A stretch of DNA of 5,192 nt from assembly GCA_022600315.1 (NCBI GenBank), contig JAHZKQ010000287.1, forward strand, positions 1 to 5,192, read 5' to 3'. Source of the DNA: Gammaproteobacteria bacterium (lineage in GTDB: Bacteria > Pseudomonadota > Gammaproteobacteria > Coxiellales > Coxiellaceae). Below, one piece after another: positions 1 to 5,192 of the stretch. The translations under genes and the position numbers were made by a program. The notes below the pieces were generated by a model. That model worked only from the letters and a program-made list of their open reading frames with translations, did not search any database and was not told the DNA's origin. Within the stretch, counting starts at the first letter, position 1. Each line of letters opens with the position of its first letter.

Positions 1-33
1 AATTCCTCGGCGCTCATACAAACTCAAGGACAA

Positions 34-49
34 CCTTTGGCAACAAAGG
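34..49 (+). repeat. small hairpin with GCAA tetraloop
   Basis: CCTTTG (34-39) and CAAAGG (44-49) are exact reverse complements separated by GCAA, a GNRA-class tetraloop that would stabilise an RNA hairpin. It is followed by a moderately T-rich stretch (CATTATTCTCTT) rather than a true T tract, so it could be a weak terminator for a gene left of the window. It could also be chance. Confidence 0.4.
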
Positions 50-54
50 CATTA

Positions 55-78
55 TTCTCTTAAGGTTCTTTAAGAGAA
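55..78 (+). repeat. inverted repeat TTCTCTTAA / TTAAGAGAA
   Basis: TTCTCTTAA (55-63) and TTAAGAGAA (70-78) form a perfect 9-bp inverted repeat around a 6-base spacer. It lies about 107 bases before the start of the barrel gene. No T tract follows on the plus strand, so a terminator is unlikely in that direction. An operator or an incidental hairpin are the alternatives. A shorter relative (TCTCTT / AAGAGA) sits just before the gene at 891. Confidence 0.5.
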
Positions 79-140
79 GCTTCATGGATAAAAGGGGCAA
101 GTACGCCAAAGCGATATAGTTTTACTGTATGGCTTAGGCT

Positions 141-156
141 ATTTTCTATAGAAAAT
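141..156 (+). promoter_or_regulatory. 16-bp perfect palindrome, candidate operator
   Basis: ATTTTCTATAGAAAAT is identical to its own reverse complement over all 16 bases and sits 29 bases before the start codon of the barrel gene. A perfect AT-rich palindrome in a leader or promoter is the typical form of a binding site for a dimeric repressor. Its core TATAGA also resembles a -10 element, although no matching -35 hexamer is visible at the right distance. The palindrome itself is directly seen; its function is inferred. Confidence 0.4.
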
Positions 157-160
157 TTTA

Positions 161-184
161 AGATATTGTTAAAGGAGATATCTC
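161..184 (+). promoter_or_regulatory. strong ribosome binding site placed in a predicted hairpin loop
   Basis: AAAGGAG (171-177) lies 7 bases before the ATG at 185 and is a near-ideal Shine-Dalgarno sequence, which settles the start of the barrel gene. AGATAT (161-166) and ATATCT (178-183) are exact complements and could pair, displaying the Shine-Dalgarno in the 11-base loop between them. The stem is short and AU-rich, so it would be weak. Confidence 0.6.
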
Positions 185-778
185 ATGAAGAAACTTTTAA
201 TTGCTACCGCTGTTGCTAGCGCGTTACTGGCCGGTACCGCTTTAGCTGCACAAAGCAATGCACAAGCAAAAAACCCATCTAAAGTTTATGTAGGTGGTGA
301 TGCTGGTGTTGCAATTCCTGCCCAAAAAGGGTTCGGTGATGAACTAAACACTGGTTTTGATATTGGTGGCCACGCAGGCTATCGTGTCAATAAAAATGTA
401 CGTGTTGAAGGTGATATCACTTACATACGTAATTCATTTACTGATGCAACTGCTCAATCTGTTAACTACTCAAGCCTTAAGAATAATCAATTATTCTTTA
501 TGGTAAATGGTTACTACGATTTAACTACAAACTACCAAGTTGTACCTTTTGTAGGTGTTGGTGCTGGTTTACTGCATGAGTGGGGAACTGGAACTAAAGC
601 AATTGCAACTGCTCCAGATACTGCTTCAACTAATGCCTTTGCCTTCCAAGGTCTTGCAGGCTTAAGCTATAAAATTAATAGCAGCATGGACGTTAACGTG
701 ACCTATCACTTAATGTCTTGGACTGGCTCAGCTGGCTTCCAAAACATTATCAATGGTGGTGTTAACTACTACTTCTAA
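185..778 (+). CDS. outer-membrane beta-barrel protein (opacity/OMP_b-brl type)
   Basis: Predicted 197-residue outer-membrane protein. Residues 1-21 form a typical Sec signal peptide: two lysines, an Ala/Leu-rich core and an A-L-A cleavage motif at 19-21, giving a mature protein from about Ala22. The rest alternates Gly/aromatic and polar residues. I can mark about eight amphipathic strands, near 33-44, 57-68, 71-82, 101-113, 118-133, 150-164, 168-179 and 186-197. The chain ends in N-Y-Y-F, with the terminal Phe used by the BAM machinery to recognise barrels. Size and strand count fit the eight-stranded OMP_b-brl/opacity family, whose members serve as structural proteins, adhesins or surface antigens. 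No ligand or partner can be inferred. The gene has a strong Shine-Dalgarno and its own strong terminator, so it is monocistronic and probably well expressed. OmpW or OmpA-like barrels are less likely alternatives: no OmpA C-terminal domain is present. Confidence 0.85.
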   Translation: MKKLLIATAVASALLAGTALAAQSNAQAKNPSKVYVGGDAGVAIPAQKGFGDELNTGFDIGGHAGYRVNKNVRVEGDITYIRNSFTDATAQSVNYSSLKNNQLFFMVNGYYDLTTNYQVVPFVGVGAGLLHEWGTGTKAIATAPDTASTNAFAFQGLAGLSYKINSSMDVNVTYHLMSWTGSAGFQNIINGGVNYYF

Positions 779-799
779 TCGTTGTAGTAATTTGTACCG

Positions 800-829
800 A
801 AAAACCCGCTCCTTAGAGCGGGTTTTTTT
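800..829 (+). terminator. strong intrinsic terminator after the barrel gene
   Basis: AACCCGCTC (803-811) pairs perfectly with GAGCGGGTT (816-824) around the loop CTTA, and a run of seven T follows at 823-829. The flanking A run at 800-804 can pair with the T run, so the hairpin may also work to some degree on the opposite strand. It lies 21 bases after the stop codon and isolates the barrel gene from the next unit. Confidence 0.93.
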
Positions 830-864
830 ATACTTTCCTTTTGATGAAAAATCATTAAAATAAC

Positions 865-884
865 TCTCTTAAAAATACAAGAGA
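865..884 (+). repeat. small inverted repeat overlapping the ribosome binding site of the FmdB-type gene
   Basis: TCTCTT (865-870) and AAGAGA (879-884) are exact complements with an 8-base spacer. The right arm is also the best Shine-Dalgarno candidate, 6 bases before the ATG at 891, so a folded leader would partly hide it. The stem is short and may be chance. It resembles the core of the 9-bp repeat at 55-78. Confidence 0.3.
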
Positions 885-890
885 AACACC

Positions 891-1163
891 ATGCCAATCT
901 ACGAATATCATTGCCAAGCCTGTGATGCACACACTGAATTACTGCAAAAAATTAGTGCCACACCGGCCACTGAATGTCCACATTGCAAGGCCCATGCGTT
1001 AAAACGCATGATCTCTCCCAGTGGTTTTCGACTCAAAGGCACTGGCTGGTATGTTACCGACACGCGCGATAAAGGTAAGCCTAAAAAACCTGAAGCTAAA
1101 ACCGAAGCCAGCGCCGAGAAACCAACTGACTCAAAAACAGACAAGAACAAAACCGAAGAATAA
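891..1163 (+). CDS. FmdB-family zinc-ribbon protein
   Basis: A 90-residue member of the FmdB/CxxC_CXXC_SSSS small zinc-ribbon family. It opens with the family signature M-P-I-Y-E-Y and has two Cys pairs, C8-Q-A-C11 and C29-P-H-C32, spaced to bind one zinc ion. The conserved S-G-F-R-L-K-G-T-G-W-Y block follows at 44-54. After about residue 60 the protein becomes a low-complexity tail of Lys, Glu, Ala, Thr and Asp that carries no visible motif and is probably disordered. The biochemical role of the family is not settled. The name comes from a putative regulator in a formamidase operon, so a regulatory function should not be assumed. It is 43 bases upstream of the DUF502 gene on the same strand, and the pair is commonly found next to aspS in proteobacteria. 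The TAAAAT at 856-861 could be a -10 element, but no good -35 is visible. Confidence 0.9.
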   Translation: MPIYEYHCQACDAHTELLQKISATPATECPHCKAHALKRMISPSGFRLKGTGWYVTDTRDKGKPKKPEAKTEASAEKPTDSKTDKNKTEE

Positions 1164-1206
1164 AGTAGAATAGGTAGTAACGCCGATTTTAGATAAGGAA
1201 TAGACC

Positions 1207-1836
1207 ATGGGCGCACGGATTCGACGCTATTTTATTGCTGGACTATTGGTGTGGCTGCCCATTGCCGCCACCTACATTGTGATCCGTTTTATCATCGGAT
1301 TACTCAATAATAGCGTCAAATTGCTACCACACAAGTATCAGCCAGACACTCTGCTGGGTATGCATATTCCTGGAATTGGCCTGGCCATTACAATTATTGT
1401 TTTATTTTTAACCGGATTATTGGCCACCAACTATATCGGTCATCGCATCATTCGTGTCTGGGAAAAGATAGTCGACCGAATTCCATTAATTCGCAGTATC
1501 TATGCAGCTGTTAAGCAAGTGCTACATGCCGTACTGCAACCCAATGGCCAGTCGTTTCGCAAAGTATTGCTAGTTGAGTTTCCACGTAAAGGCATCTGGA
1601 GCATCGCCTTTCAAACCTCAACTCAATTTCACAGCCCAGAGGTTAATGAAGATATGGTAACCGCTTTTATCCCAACCACACCCAATCCCACTTCAGGTTT
1701 CTTAACCTTTATTCCTAAACAAGATGTCACCGAATTAGATATGTCGGTAGAAGAAGGTTTACGCATGGTGATCTCTTTGGGGGTTGTAGTTCCAAAGCAG
1801 GCCATCAAAGCCAATGCGACATGCAATAATTCTTAA
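1207..1836 (+). CDS. DUF502 family inner-membrane protein
   Basis: A 209-residue protein of the DUF502 family, full length for the family. The start is supported by AAGGAA at 1195-1200, six bases before the ATG. It has a basic N-terminus (R-I-R-R at 4-7), a first membrane helix at about 9-33 and a second at about 54-76, then a soluble C-terminal half. Family landmarks visible are R-I-P-L-I-R-S-I-Y (91-99), Q-S-F-R-K-V (115-120), P-T-T-P-N-P-T-S-G-F (156-165), E-L-D-M-S-V-E-E (176-183) and the ending G-V-V-V-P (192-196). The molecular function in bacteria is unknown to me; plant relatives of the family (COV/LCV-like) are implicated in membrane trafficking or vascular patterning, which says little here. 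It is probably co-transcribed with the zinc-ribbon gene. No terminator hairpin is apparent after it. Confidence 0.9.
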   Translation: MGARIRRYFIAGLLVWLPIAATYIVIRFIIGLLNNSVKLLPHKYQPDTLLGMHIPGIGLAITIIVLFLTGLLATNYIGHRIIRVWEKIVDRIPLIRSIYAAVKQVLHAVLQPNGQSFRKVLLVEFPRKGIWSIAFQTSTQFHSPEVNEDMVTAFIPTTPNPTSGFLTFIPKQDVTELDMSVEEGLRMVISLGVVVPKQAIKANATCNNS

Positions 1837-1884
1837 CATGCCTCCATATTAAACAATAAGTTGCTCAAACTTTTTAAATTTTAA

Positions 1885-1893
1885 TGGTACAAT
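1885..1893 (+). promoter_or_regulatory. candidate extended -10 promoter for the six-helix membrane gene
   Basis: TGGTACAAT matches the extended -10 pattern TGn followed by TACAAT (five of six to TATAAT). It would start transcription near 1900, about 24 bases before the ATG at 1924. The -35 region is poor: TTGCTC at 1861-1866 is too far upstream. Extended -10 promoters can tolerate a weak -35. The surrounding DNA (1870-1885) is very AT-rich. Confidence 0.45.
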
Positions 1894-1923
1894 TAAGGCA
1901 TATTTGCGCAAAAGGAAACAAGC

Positions 1924-2700
1924 ATGCAAGAACAACAACCTCTAATCACCCCAAACAAAACCATCAACCTTGGTGAAATACTCAGCAAATCATGGGAATT
2001 AGTCGATGGCATTAAATGGCCAATATGGGCAACATTCTTAGTCCTCATTGTTGCTGCATTTATTATCATGAGCCTGCTAAATTGGTTTTTCGGCATTAAA
2101 CCTGGGCACCCACCAACCTTAACCTACGATATTCTCTCGCCAATTATCCTTAACGCCATTACCGCTCCACTCTATGCCGGCGCTTTAATGGTTAGCATCA
2201 AAAAAGCTCGTCATGAGGAAGTTAATCCAAATTCAGGTTTTCAGTACTTTAACAAATACGTGCCATTAGCAATTGTGTTGGTTATCGTCGGAATCATTAT
2301 GCGCATTCCAATGCTGCTGGTTAATGTCTCAACCAGCGGTACTATGGTGCCCGGCAAAATCTGGATTGAGATTATCGCAGGAATCATAACGCTGGTGATC
2401 TTTGCATTTTTATTATTATCCACGCCACTGGTGGCCGATAAAAACACATCGATTGGTCATGCACTTAGCACATCGATTAAAGTTGCCTGCCAGCAAATGA
2501 ATTGGCTAAAAATATCTGTTTTATTATTAGTTAGTTATATTATTATCTTCGCCATCATGGTCCCGCTGCTGCTGGGCATTATCTTGCATAACGCCCTGGT
2601 GATGATCTTGGGATTTGCCATTTTAGTTGTGGCCGGTATTTGGGTTGTCCCTTACCTTATAAGTATTGTTGGGATGATCTATCATCGGTTAATCGATTAA
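1924..2700 (+). CDS. six-helix integral membrane protein of unknown function
   Basis: A 258-residue polytopic membrane protein. The start is supported by AAAGGA (1911-1916) seven bases before the ATG. After a short polar N-terminus, hydrophobic segments lie at about 33-55, 72-92, 112-134, 148-168, 194-221 and 224-250, and the protein ends Y-H-R-L-I-D. The segment T-P-L-V-A-D-K followed by S-I-G-H-A-L-S-T-S (167-184) resembles a pattern seen in several uncharacterised membrane families (DUF975, BPSS1780-like, YciC-like), where a helix ends in P-L-(I/V)-x-D and a short Ala/Ser-rich linker precedes the next helix. That assignment is by eye and tentative. There are no charged residues in the helices that would suggest a transporter mechanism, and no enzymatic motif. 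It lies between the DUF502 gene (87-base gap) and aspS (90-base gap) on the same strand, probably under its own promoter. Confidence 0.8.
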   Translation: MQEQQPLITPNKTINLGEILSKSWELVDGIKWPIWATFLVLIVAAFIIMSLLNWFFGIKPGHPPTLTYDILSPIILNAITAPLYAGALMVSIKKARHEEVNPNSGFQYFNKYVPLAIVLVIVGIIMRIPMLLVNVSTSGTMVPGKIWIEIIAGIITLVIFAFLLLSTPLVADKNTSIGHALSTSIKVACQQMNWLKISVLLLVSYIIIFAIMVPLLLGIILHNALVMILGFAILVVAGIWVVPYLISIVGMIYHRLID

Positions 2701-2705
2701 ACTCA

Positions 2706-2734
2706 AAGCCTCAACTGAGATCCAGCTGAGGCTT
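2706..2734 (+). repeat. inverted repeat between the membrane gene and aspS
   Basis: AAGCCTCA (2706-2713) and TGAGGCTT (2727-2734) form a perfect 8-bp stem. After an A-C mismatch, two more pairs (CT with AG) close a seven-base loop. It lies five bases after the stop codon of the membrane gene, the usual position for a terminator, but no T tract follows. It may therefore act as a factor-assisted terminator or a 3'-end stabilising hairpin. It overlaps the possible aspS -35 element. Confidence 0.45.
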
Positions 2735-2760
2735 GCCAAAGCCCGTCACTCTGCTACCAT
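2733..2760 (+). promoter_or_regulatory. candidate sigma-70 promoter for aspS
   Basis: TTGCCA (2733-2738, five of six to TTGACA) is followed after 16 bases by TACCAT (2755-2760, four of six to TATAAT). Transcription would begin near 2767, giving a leader of about 24 bases. Only a weak ribosome binding site is visible (GAG at 2782-2784, six bases before the ATG). Hexamer matches of this quality arise by chance fairly often. Confidence 0.35.
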
Positions 2761-2790
2761 TGCAAGCTTTGATCTACCAATGAGACTGTT

Positions 2791-4578
2791 ATGCGTAGCC
2801 ATTATTGCGACCAAATTAATCGAGAATTATTAGACTCCAGCATTACTCTATGTGGCTGGGTACATCGACGCCGCGACCACGGTGGGCTAATCTTTATTGA
2901 TTTGCGTGATAACCGCGGTATTGTACAAGTAGTTTGCGATCCTGAAAATAGTAAGACCTTTGAAATTGCTGGTACACTGCGCAATGAATACGTTATCAAA
3001 GTGACCGGACAAGTCCGTGCACGCCCCGAAGGCACTGTTAATCCAGAATTAGCTTCTGGTGAAGTTGAGTTAATTACCGAACAACTAGACATTCTAAATA
3101 CCTCGGCACCGCTACCCTTTAACGTCGATGAATACCAAGAAGTCGGTGAAGAGGCGCGTTTGCGTTATCGGTATATTGATTTACGCCGCCCAGAAGTTGC
3201 CAACCGCATTAAACAACGCGCGCATATGGTACGGGTAATTCGTAAGTTTCTAGACGAAAGAAACTTTTTAGATATTGAAACTCCGATACTCACCAAATCA
3301 ACGCCGGAAGGCGCGCGCGATTATTTAGTCCCTAGTCGAAATTATCCCGGTAATTTTTATGCATTACCACAATCGCCCCAGTTATTTAAACAACTATTAA
3401 TGATGTCTGGCTTTGATCGTTATTATCAAATCGTGCGTTGCTTTCGTGATGAGGATTTACGTGCTGATCGCCAACCGGAATTTACTCAACTGGATGTTGA
3501 ATTATCTTTTACCCAAGAAAAAGATATTCAAGACTTAATGGAAACTATGTTAATTGAACTGTTCAAGACAGTCATTAATGTCGACTTACCTACACCCTTT
3601 CCGCGCATAACCTATGCCGAGGCCATGCAACGTTATGGTAGCGATCGACCTGATTTACGTATCCCACTGGAACTAATCGATGTCGATGACTTAATGCAAC
3701 AAGTTGAGTTTAAAGTTTTCAATGGGCCAGCCAATGACCCAACGGGCCGAGTCGCGGCTTTACGCTTACCCAAAGGTGGTGAGCTGAGCCGCAAACAAAT
3801 TGATGACTACACCAAATTTGTCGGCATTTATGGCGCCAAAGGTCTAGCCTATATTAAAGTCACTGAAATTGATAAAGGCAAAGACGGCTTACAATCGCCG
3901 ATTTTGAAATTCTTACCGGATAATGTAGTAGCAGAAATCTTAAAGCGTGTTAACGCCGAAAATGGCGATATTATTTTCTTTGGTGCCGATAAAACTAAAA
4001 TTGTTAATGAATCACTTGGCGCCCTACGCGAGCGTCTGGGTGAGGATTTAAATTTATATACCGCAAAATGGGCACCGGTCTGGGTGATTGATTTTCCAAT
4101 GTTTGAAAAAACTGACGATGGCAACTGGACTGCATTACACCATCCATTTACCGCGCCACAAGTTGAAAATCCTGCAAACTTAAGCAAGGAACCGGGTACA
4201 GCCCTGTCACGCGCCTATGATATCGTCTTAAACGGTAGCGAAATTGGGGGTGGCTCGATTCGTATTCACGATGTAAAACTGCAACAAGCCGCATTTGAAA
4301 TATTGGGCATATCTAAAGAACAAGCTGAAACTAAATTTGGCTTTCTATTGCGCGCCTTAAAATACGGTTGCCCACCACTTGGCGGTATTGCGCTGGGCCT
4401 AGACCGGCTCGCCATGATTATGACTGGTGCAAGCTCGATTCGCGAAGTGATTGCCTTTCCAAAAACTCAAACTGCACATTGCCCATTAACCAATGCACCC
4501 AGTGAAATTGATTTTAAACAATTACGTGAACTTGGGATTAAAACCACGGTGAAAAAACCAGATGAAATTAAAAGCTAA
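2791..4578 (+). CDS. aspS: aspartyl-tRNA synthetase, predicted non-discriminating (Asp/Asn) type
   Basis: Class IIb aminoacyl-tRNA synthetase, 595 residues, the usual bacterial length. It joins aspartate to tRNA in the cytoplasm using ATP. The N-terminal OB-fold anticodon-binding domain covers about 1-105 ([11 protein letters not shown] at 19-29). The catalytic domain includes the flipping-loop region T-P-E-G-A-R-D-Y (171-178), Q-S-P-Q (194-197) and motif 2 [10 protein letters not shown] (218-227), with the ATP-binding arginine at 219. The bacterial GAD insertion spans about 288-420, followed by H-H-P-F (450-453), the [10 protein letters not shown] block (482-491) and motif 3 G-L-D-R-L (536-540), with Arg539. 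All key residues are present. His30 and Gly81 match the Pseudomonas aeruginosa enzyme rather than E. coli (Leu30, Lys81), which points to charging of both tRNA-Asp and tRNA-Asn. The start aligns with other AspRS N-termini (M-R-S-H-Y-C). Its stop overlaps that of the convergent gene. Confidence 0.98.
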   Translation: MRSHYCDQINRELLDSSITLCGWVHRRRDHGGLIFIDLRDNRGIVQVVCDPENSKTFEIAGTLRNEYVIKVTGQVRARPEGTVNPELASGEVELITEQLDILNTSAPLPFNVDEYQEVGEEARLRYRYIDLRRPEVANRIKQRAHMVRVIRKFLDERNFLDIETPILTKSTPEGARDYLVPSRNYPGNFYALPQSPQLFKQLLMMSGFDRYYQIVRCFRDEDLRADRQPEFTQLDVELSFTQEKDIQDLMETMLIELFKTVINVDLPTPFPRITYAEAMQRYGSDRPDLRIPLELIDVDDLMQQVEFKVFNGPANDPTGRVAALRLPKGGELSRKQIDDYTKFVGIYGAKGLAYIKVTEIDKGKDGLQSPILKFLPDNVVAEILKRVNAENGDIIFFGADKTKIVNESLGALRERLGEDLNLYTAKWAPVWVIDFPMFEKTDDGNWTALHHPFTAPQVENPANLSKEPGTALSRAYDIVLNGSEIGGGSIRIHDVKLQQAAFEILGISKEQAETKFGFLLRALKYGCPPLGGIALGLDRLAMIMTGASSIREVIAFPKTQTAHCPLTNAPSEIDFKQLRELGIKTTVKKPDEIKS

Positions 4579-5192
4579 GATGCTACTGCGCTAACTGCAC
4601 TGTCTGGCAAACCTTTATCATTTCGCAATAAACCAAACATATCAGTTTGTAAATCGATCAAGCGATGCATGCTATTATACATTAAGGCGATATCTTCCAA
4701 GGCAGCGCACTTCGATGGCTCTGACTGTAATGCCACTAACATTTTTCGCAAAGCATCATTTAAGATATCAACTAATTCAATATGATGATCTGCCACAAGC
4801 GCTACCTCAGACATTTTAACTTGATGGGCAATTTCAAGTAAACCTAGATTCAACTGCTGCTGCAAGGGCTTTAAATATCGCTTAAATTCACCTATAGCTT
4901 CAGAATTACTCTCATAGGTATGATTCAAACCGAATGTCAATAATGATAGCGAAAACAAAAAACCACAAAACCTAAATTGGCTTTGCTTTTTCAAAGCAGT
5001 CGCTGACAATAATTCACGGTTATTAATCCAGCACAGAATATTGTTCAACTGTAATAAACGTTGATTAAGATTATAAATATCTAGCTGCAAGCTCGATAAA
5101 CTATACCGCTGTTGGGAATAATTAATTTCACGGCGCAAAATTCGACTACAGTCTTGCAAAACTTTCAAGGTATTATAACGGTAAGAGCGCAA
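4575..5192 (-). CDS. helix-rich protein of unknown function, 5' end beyond the window
   Basis: This minus-strand frame is open from the right edge to a TAG stop at 4577-4575, giving 205 visible residues. The TTG at 5192-5190 could be a start, but the frame is probably truncated by the window, so residue numbers here count from the edge. The protein is predicted almost entirely helical, rich in Leu, Gln, Asn and Ser, with long amphipathic stretches at about 8-70 and 99-190 that could form coiled coils or a helical bundle. One hydrophobic stretch at about 74-89 ([15 protein letters not shown]) is short for a membrane helix. I do not recognise the family. The soluble part of a FUSC/YccS-like membrane protein or a PhoU-like bundle are possibilities, with no motif to decide. 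It converges on aspS with a 4-base overlap and no terminator between them. The long stop-free frame in AT-rich DNA and the absence of a competing plus-strand gene support it as real. Confidence 0.75.
   Translation of the reverse strand: MRSYRYNTLKVLQDCSRILRREINYSQQRYSLSSLQLDIYNLNQRLLQLNNILCWINNRELLSATALKKQSQFRFCGFLFSLSLLTFGLNHTYESNSEAIGEFKRYLKPLQQQLNLGLLEIAHQVKMSEVALVADHHIELVDILNDALRKMLVALQSEPSKCAALEDIALMYNSMHRLIDLQTDMFGLLRNDKGLPDSAVSAVAS

Larger units (their letters stand above)
3..143 (-). pseudogene. possible decayed N-terminal fragment of a DDE-type transposase
   Basis: Read on the minus strand from about 143 down to 60, this stretch encodes a peptide containing VKLYRFGVLAPFIHE (about 125-81), then a TAA stop at 62-60. 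The same frame resumes and is broken again by TGA at 26-24 before VCMSAEE at the left edge. Many IS481/Mu-type integrase-core transposases begin with a segment of the form A-L-F-R-Y-x-V-L-x-P-L-(I/V), followed by a helix-turn-helix containing a T-R-V-S-x-E-x pattern. The resemblance is from memory and by eye only. There is no convincing start codon, two in-frame stops are present, and the window edge hides the rest. If real, it is dead and lies upstream of the barrel gene, where its sequence now overlaps the leader. Chance resemblance over about 40 codons is quite possible. Confidence 0.25.

Noticed and set aside
1..119. Plus-strand frames open from the left edge, ending at stops at 61-63, 71-73 or 117-119, as a possible 3' end of an upstream gene
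   Set aside because: All three frames are open for 20-38 codons, which is expected by chance at this length, and none of the peptides is recognisable.
829..861. TATACT (829-834) and TAAAAT (856-861) as -10 elements for the zinc-ribbon/DUF502 pair
   Set aside because: Neither has a -35 hexamer at a workable distance. A promoter probably exists in this gap, but I cannot place it.
908..1216. Minus-strand open frame of 102 codons opposite the zinc-ribbon gene
   Set aside because: It lies fully across a recognisable FmdB-family gene, has no family resemblance, and has the composition of a mirror frame.
1837..1923. Terminator between the DUF502 gene and the membrane gene
   Set aside because: The gap is AT-rich with T runs, but I could not find a stable GC-containing stem ahead of a T tract.
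3849..4187. Minus-strand open frame of 112 codons inside aspS
   Set aside because: It is antisense to the conserved catalytic part of aspS and shows no motif or plausible start signal; the same applies to the frame at 2802-3092.
1..5192. CRISPR array, tRNA or rRNA genes, toxin-antitoxin or phage modules
   Set aside because: No regularly spaced repeats, no cloverleaf with a T-loop consensus, and no protein of those families was seen on either strand.

Overview
The window looks like an ordinary chromosomal housekeeping segment from a gammaproteobacterium, perhaps of the Legionella/Coxiella (Legionellales-like) type. The evidence is moderate to low GC by eye, a Pseudomonas-like aspartyl-tRNA synthetase, and a zinc-ribbon (FmdB) gene plus a DUF502 gene ahead of aspS. 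The lineage below Gammaproteobacteria is an inference from gene content, not a demonstrated placement.

Layout from left to right. Positions 1-184 are non-coding leader DNA, rich in small inverted repeats. On the minus strand they also carry what may be a decayed fragment of a transposase. Positions 185-778 encode a small outer-membrane beta-barrel protein with a signal peptide, closed by a strong intrinsic terminator (800-829). Positions 891-1163 (FmdB-type zinc ribbon) and 1207-1836 (DUF502 membrane protein) form a short two-gene unit. A predicted extended -10 promoter precedes a six-helix membrane protein of unknown role (1924-2700). After a 90-base gap with an inverted repeat and a possible promoter comes aspS (2791-4578), complete and intact. 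On the opposite strand, a helix-rich protein of unknown function (4575-5192, running off the right edge) converges on aspS, and the two stop codons overlap.

How the genes relate: aspS charges tRNA with aspartate. Its anticodon-binding domain carries His30 and Gly81, the pair associated with non-discriminating enzymes that also charge tRNA-Asn. This implies that the genome should encode GatCAB to finish Asn-tRNA synthesis. The other genes concern the envelope (outer-membrane barrel, two inner-membrane proteins) or a small metal-binding protein, and no joint pathway is visible. I found no CRISPR array, RNA gene, intact mobile element or defence system, and nothing I would call a new biological system. 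The most useful leads are the AspRS specificity signature, the unknown gene at the right edge, the extra membrane gene in front of aspS, and the palindromic leader of the barrel gene.
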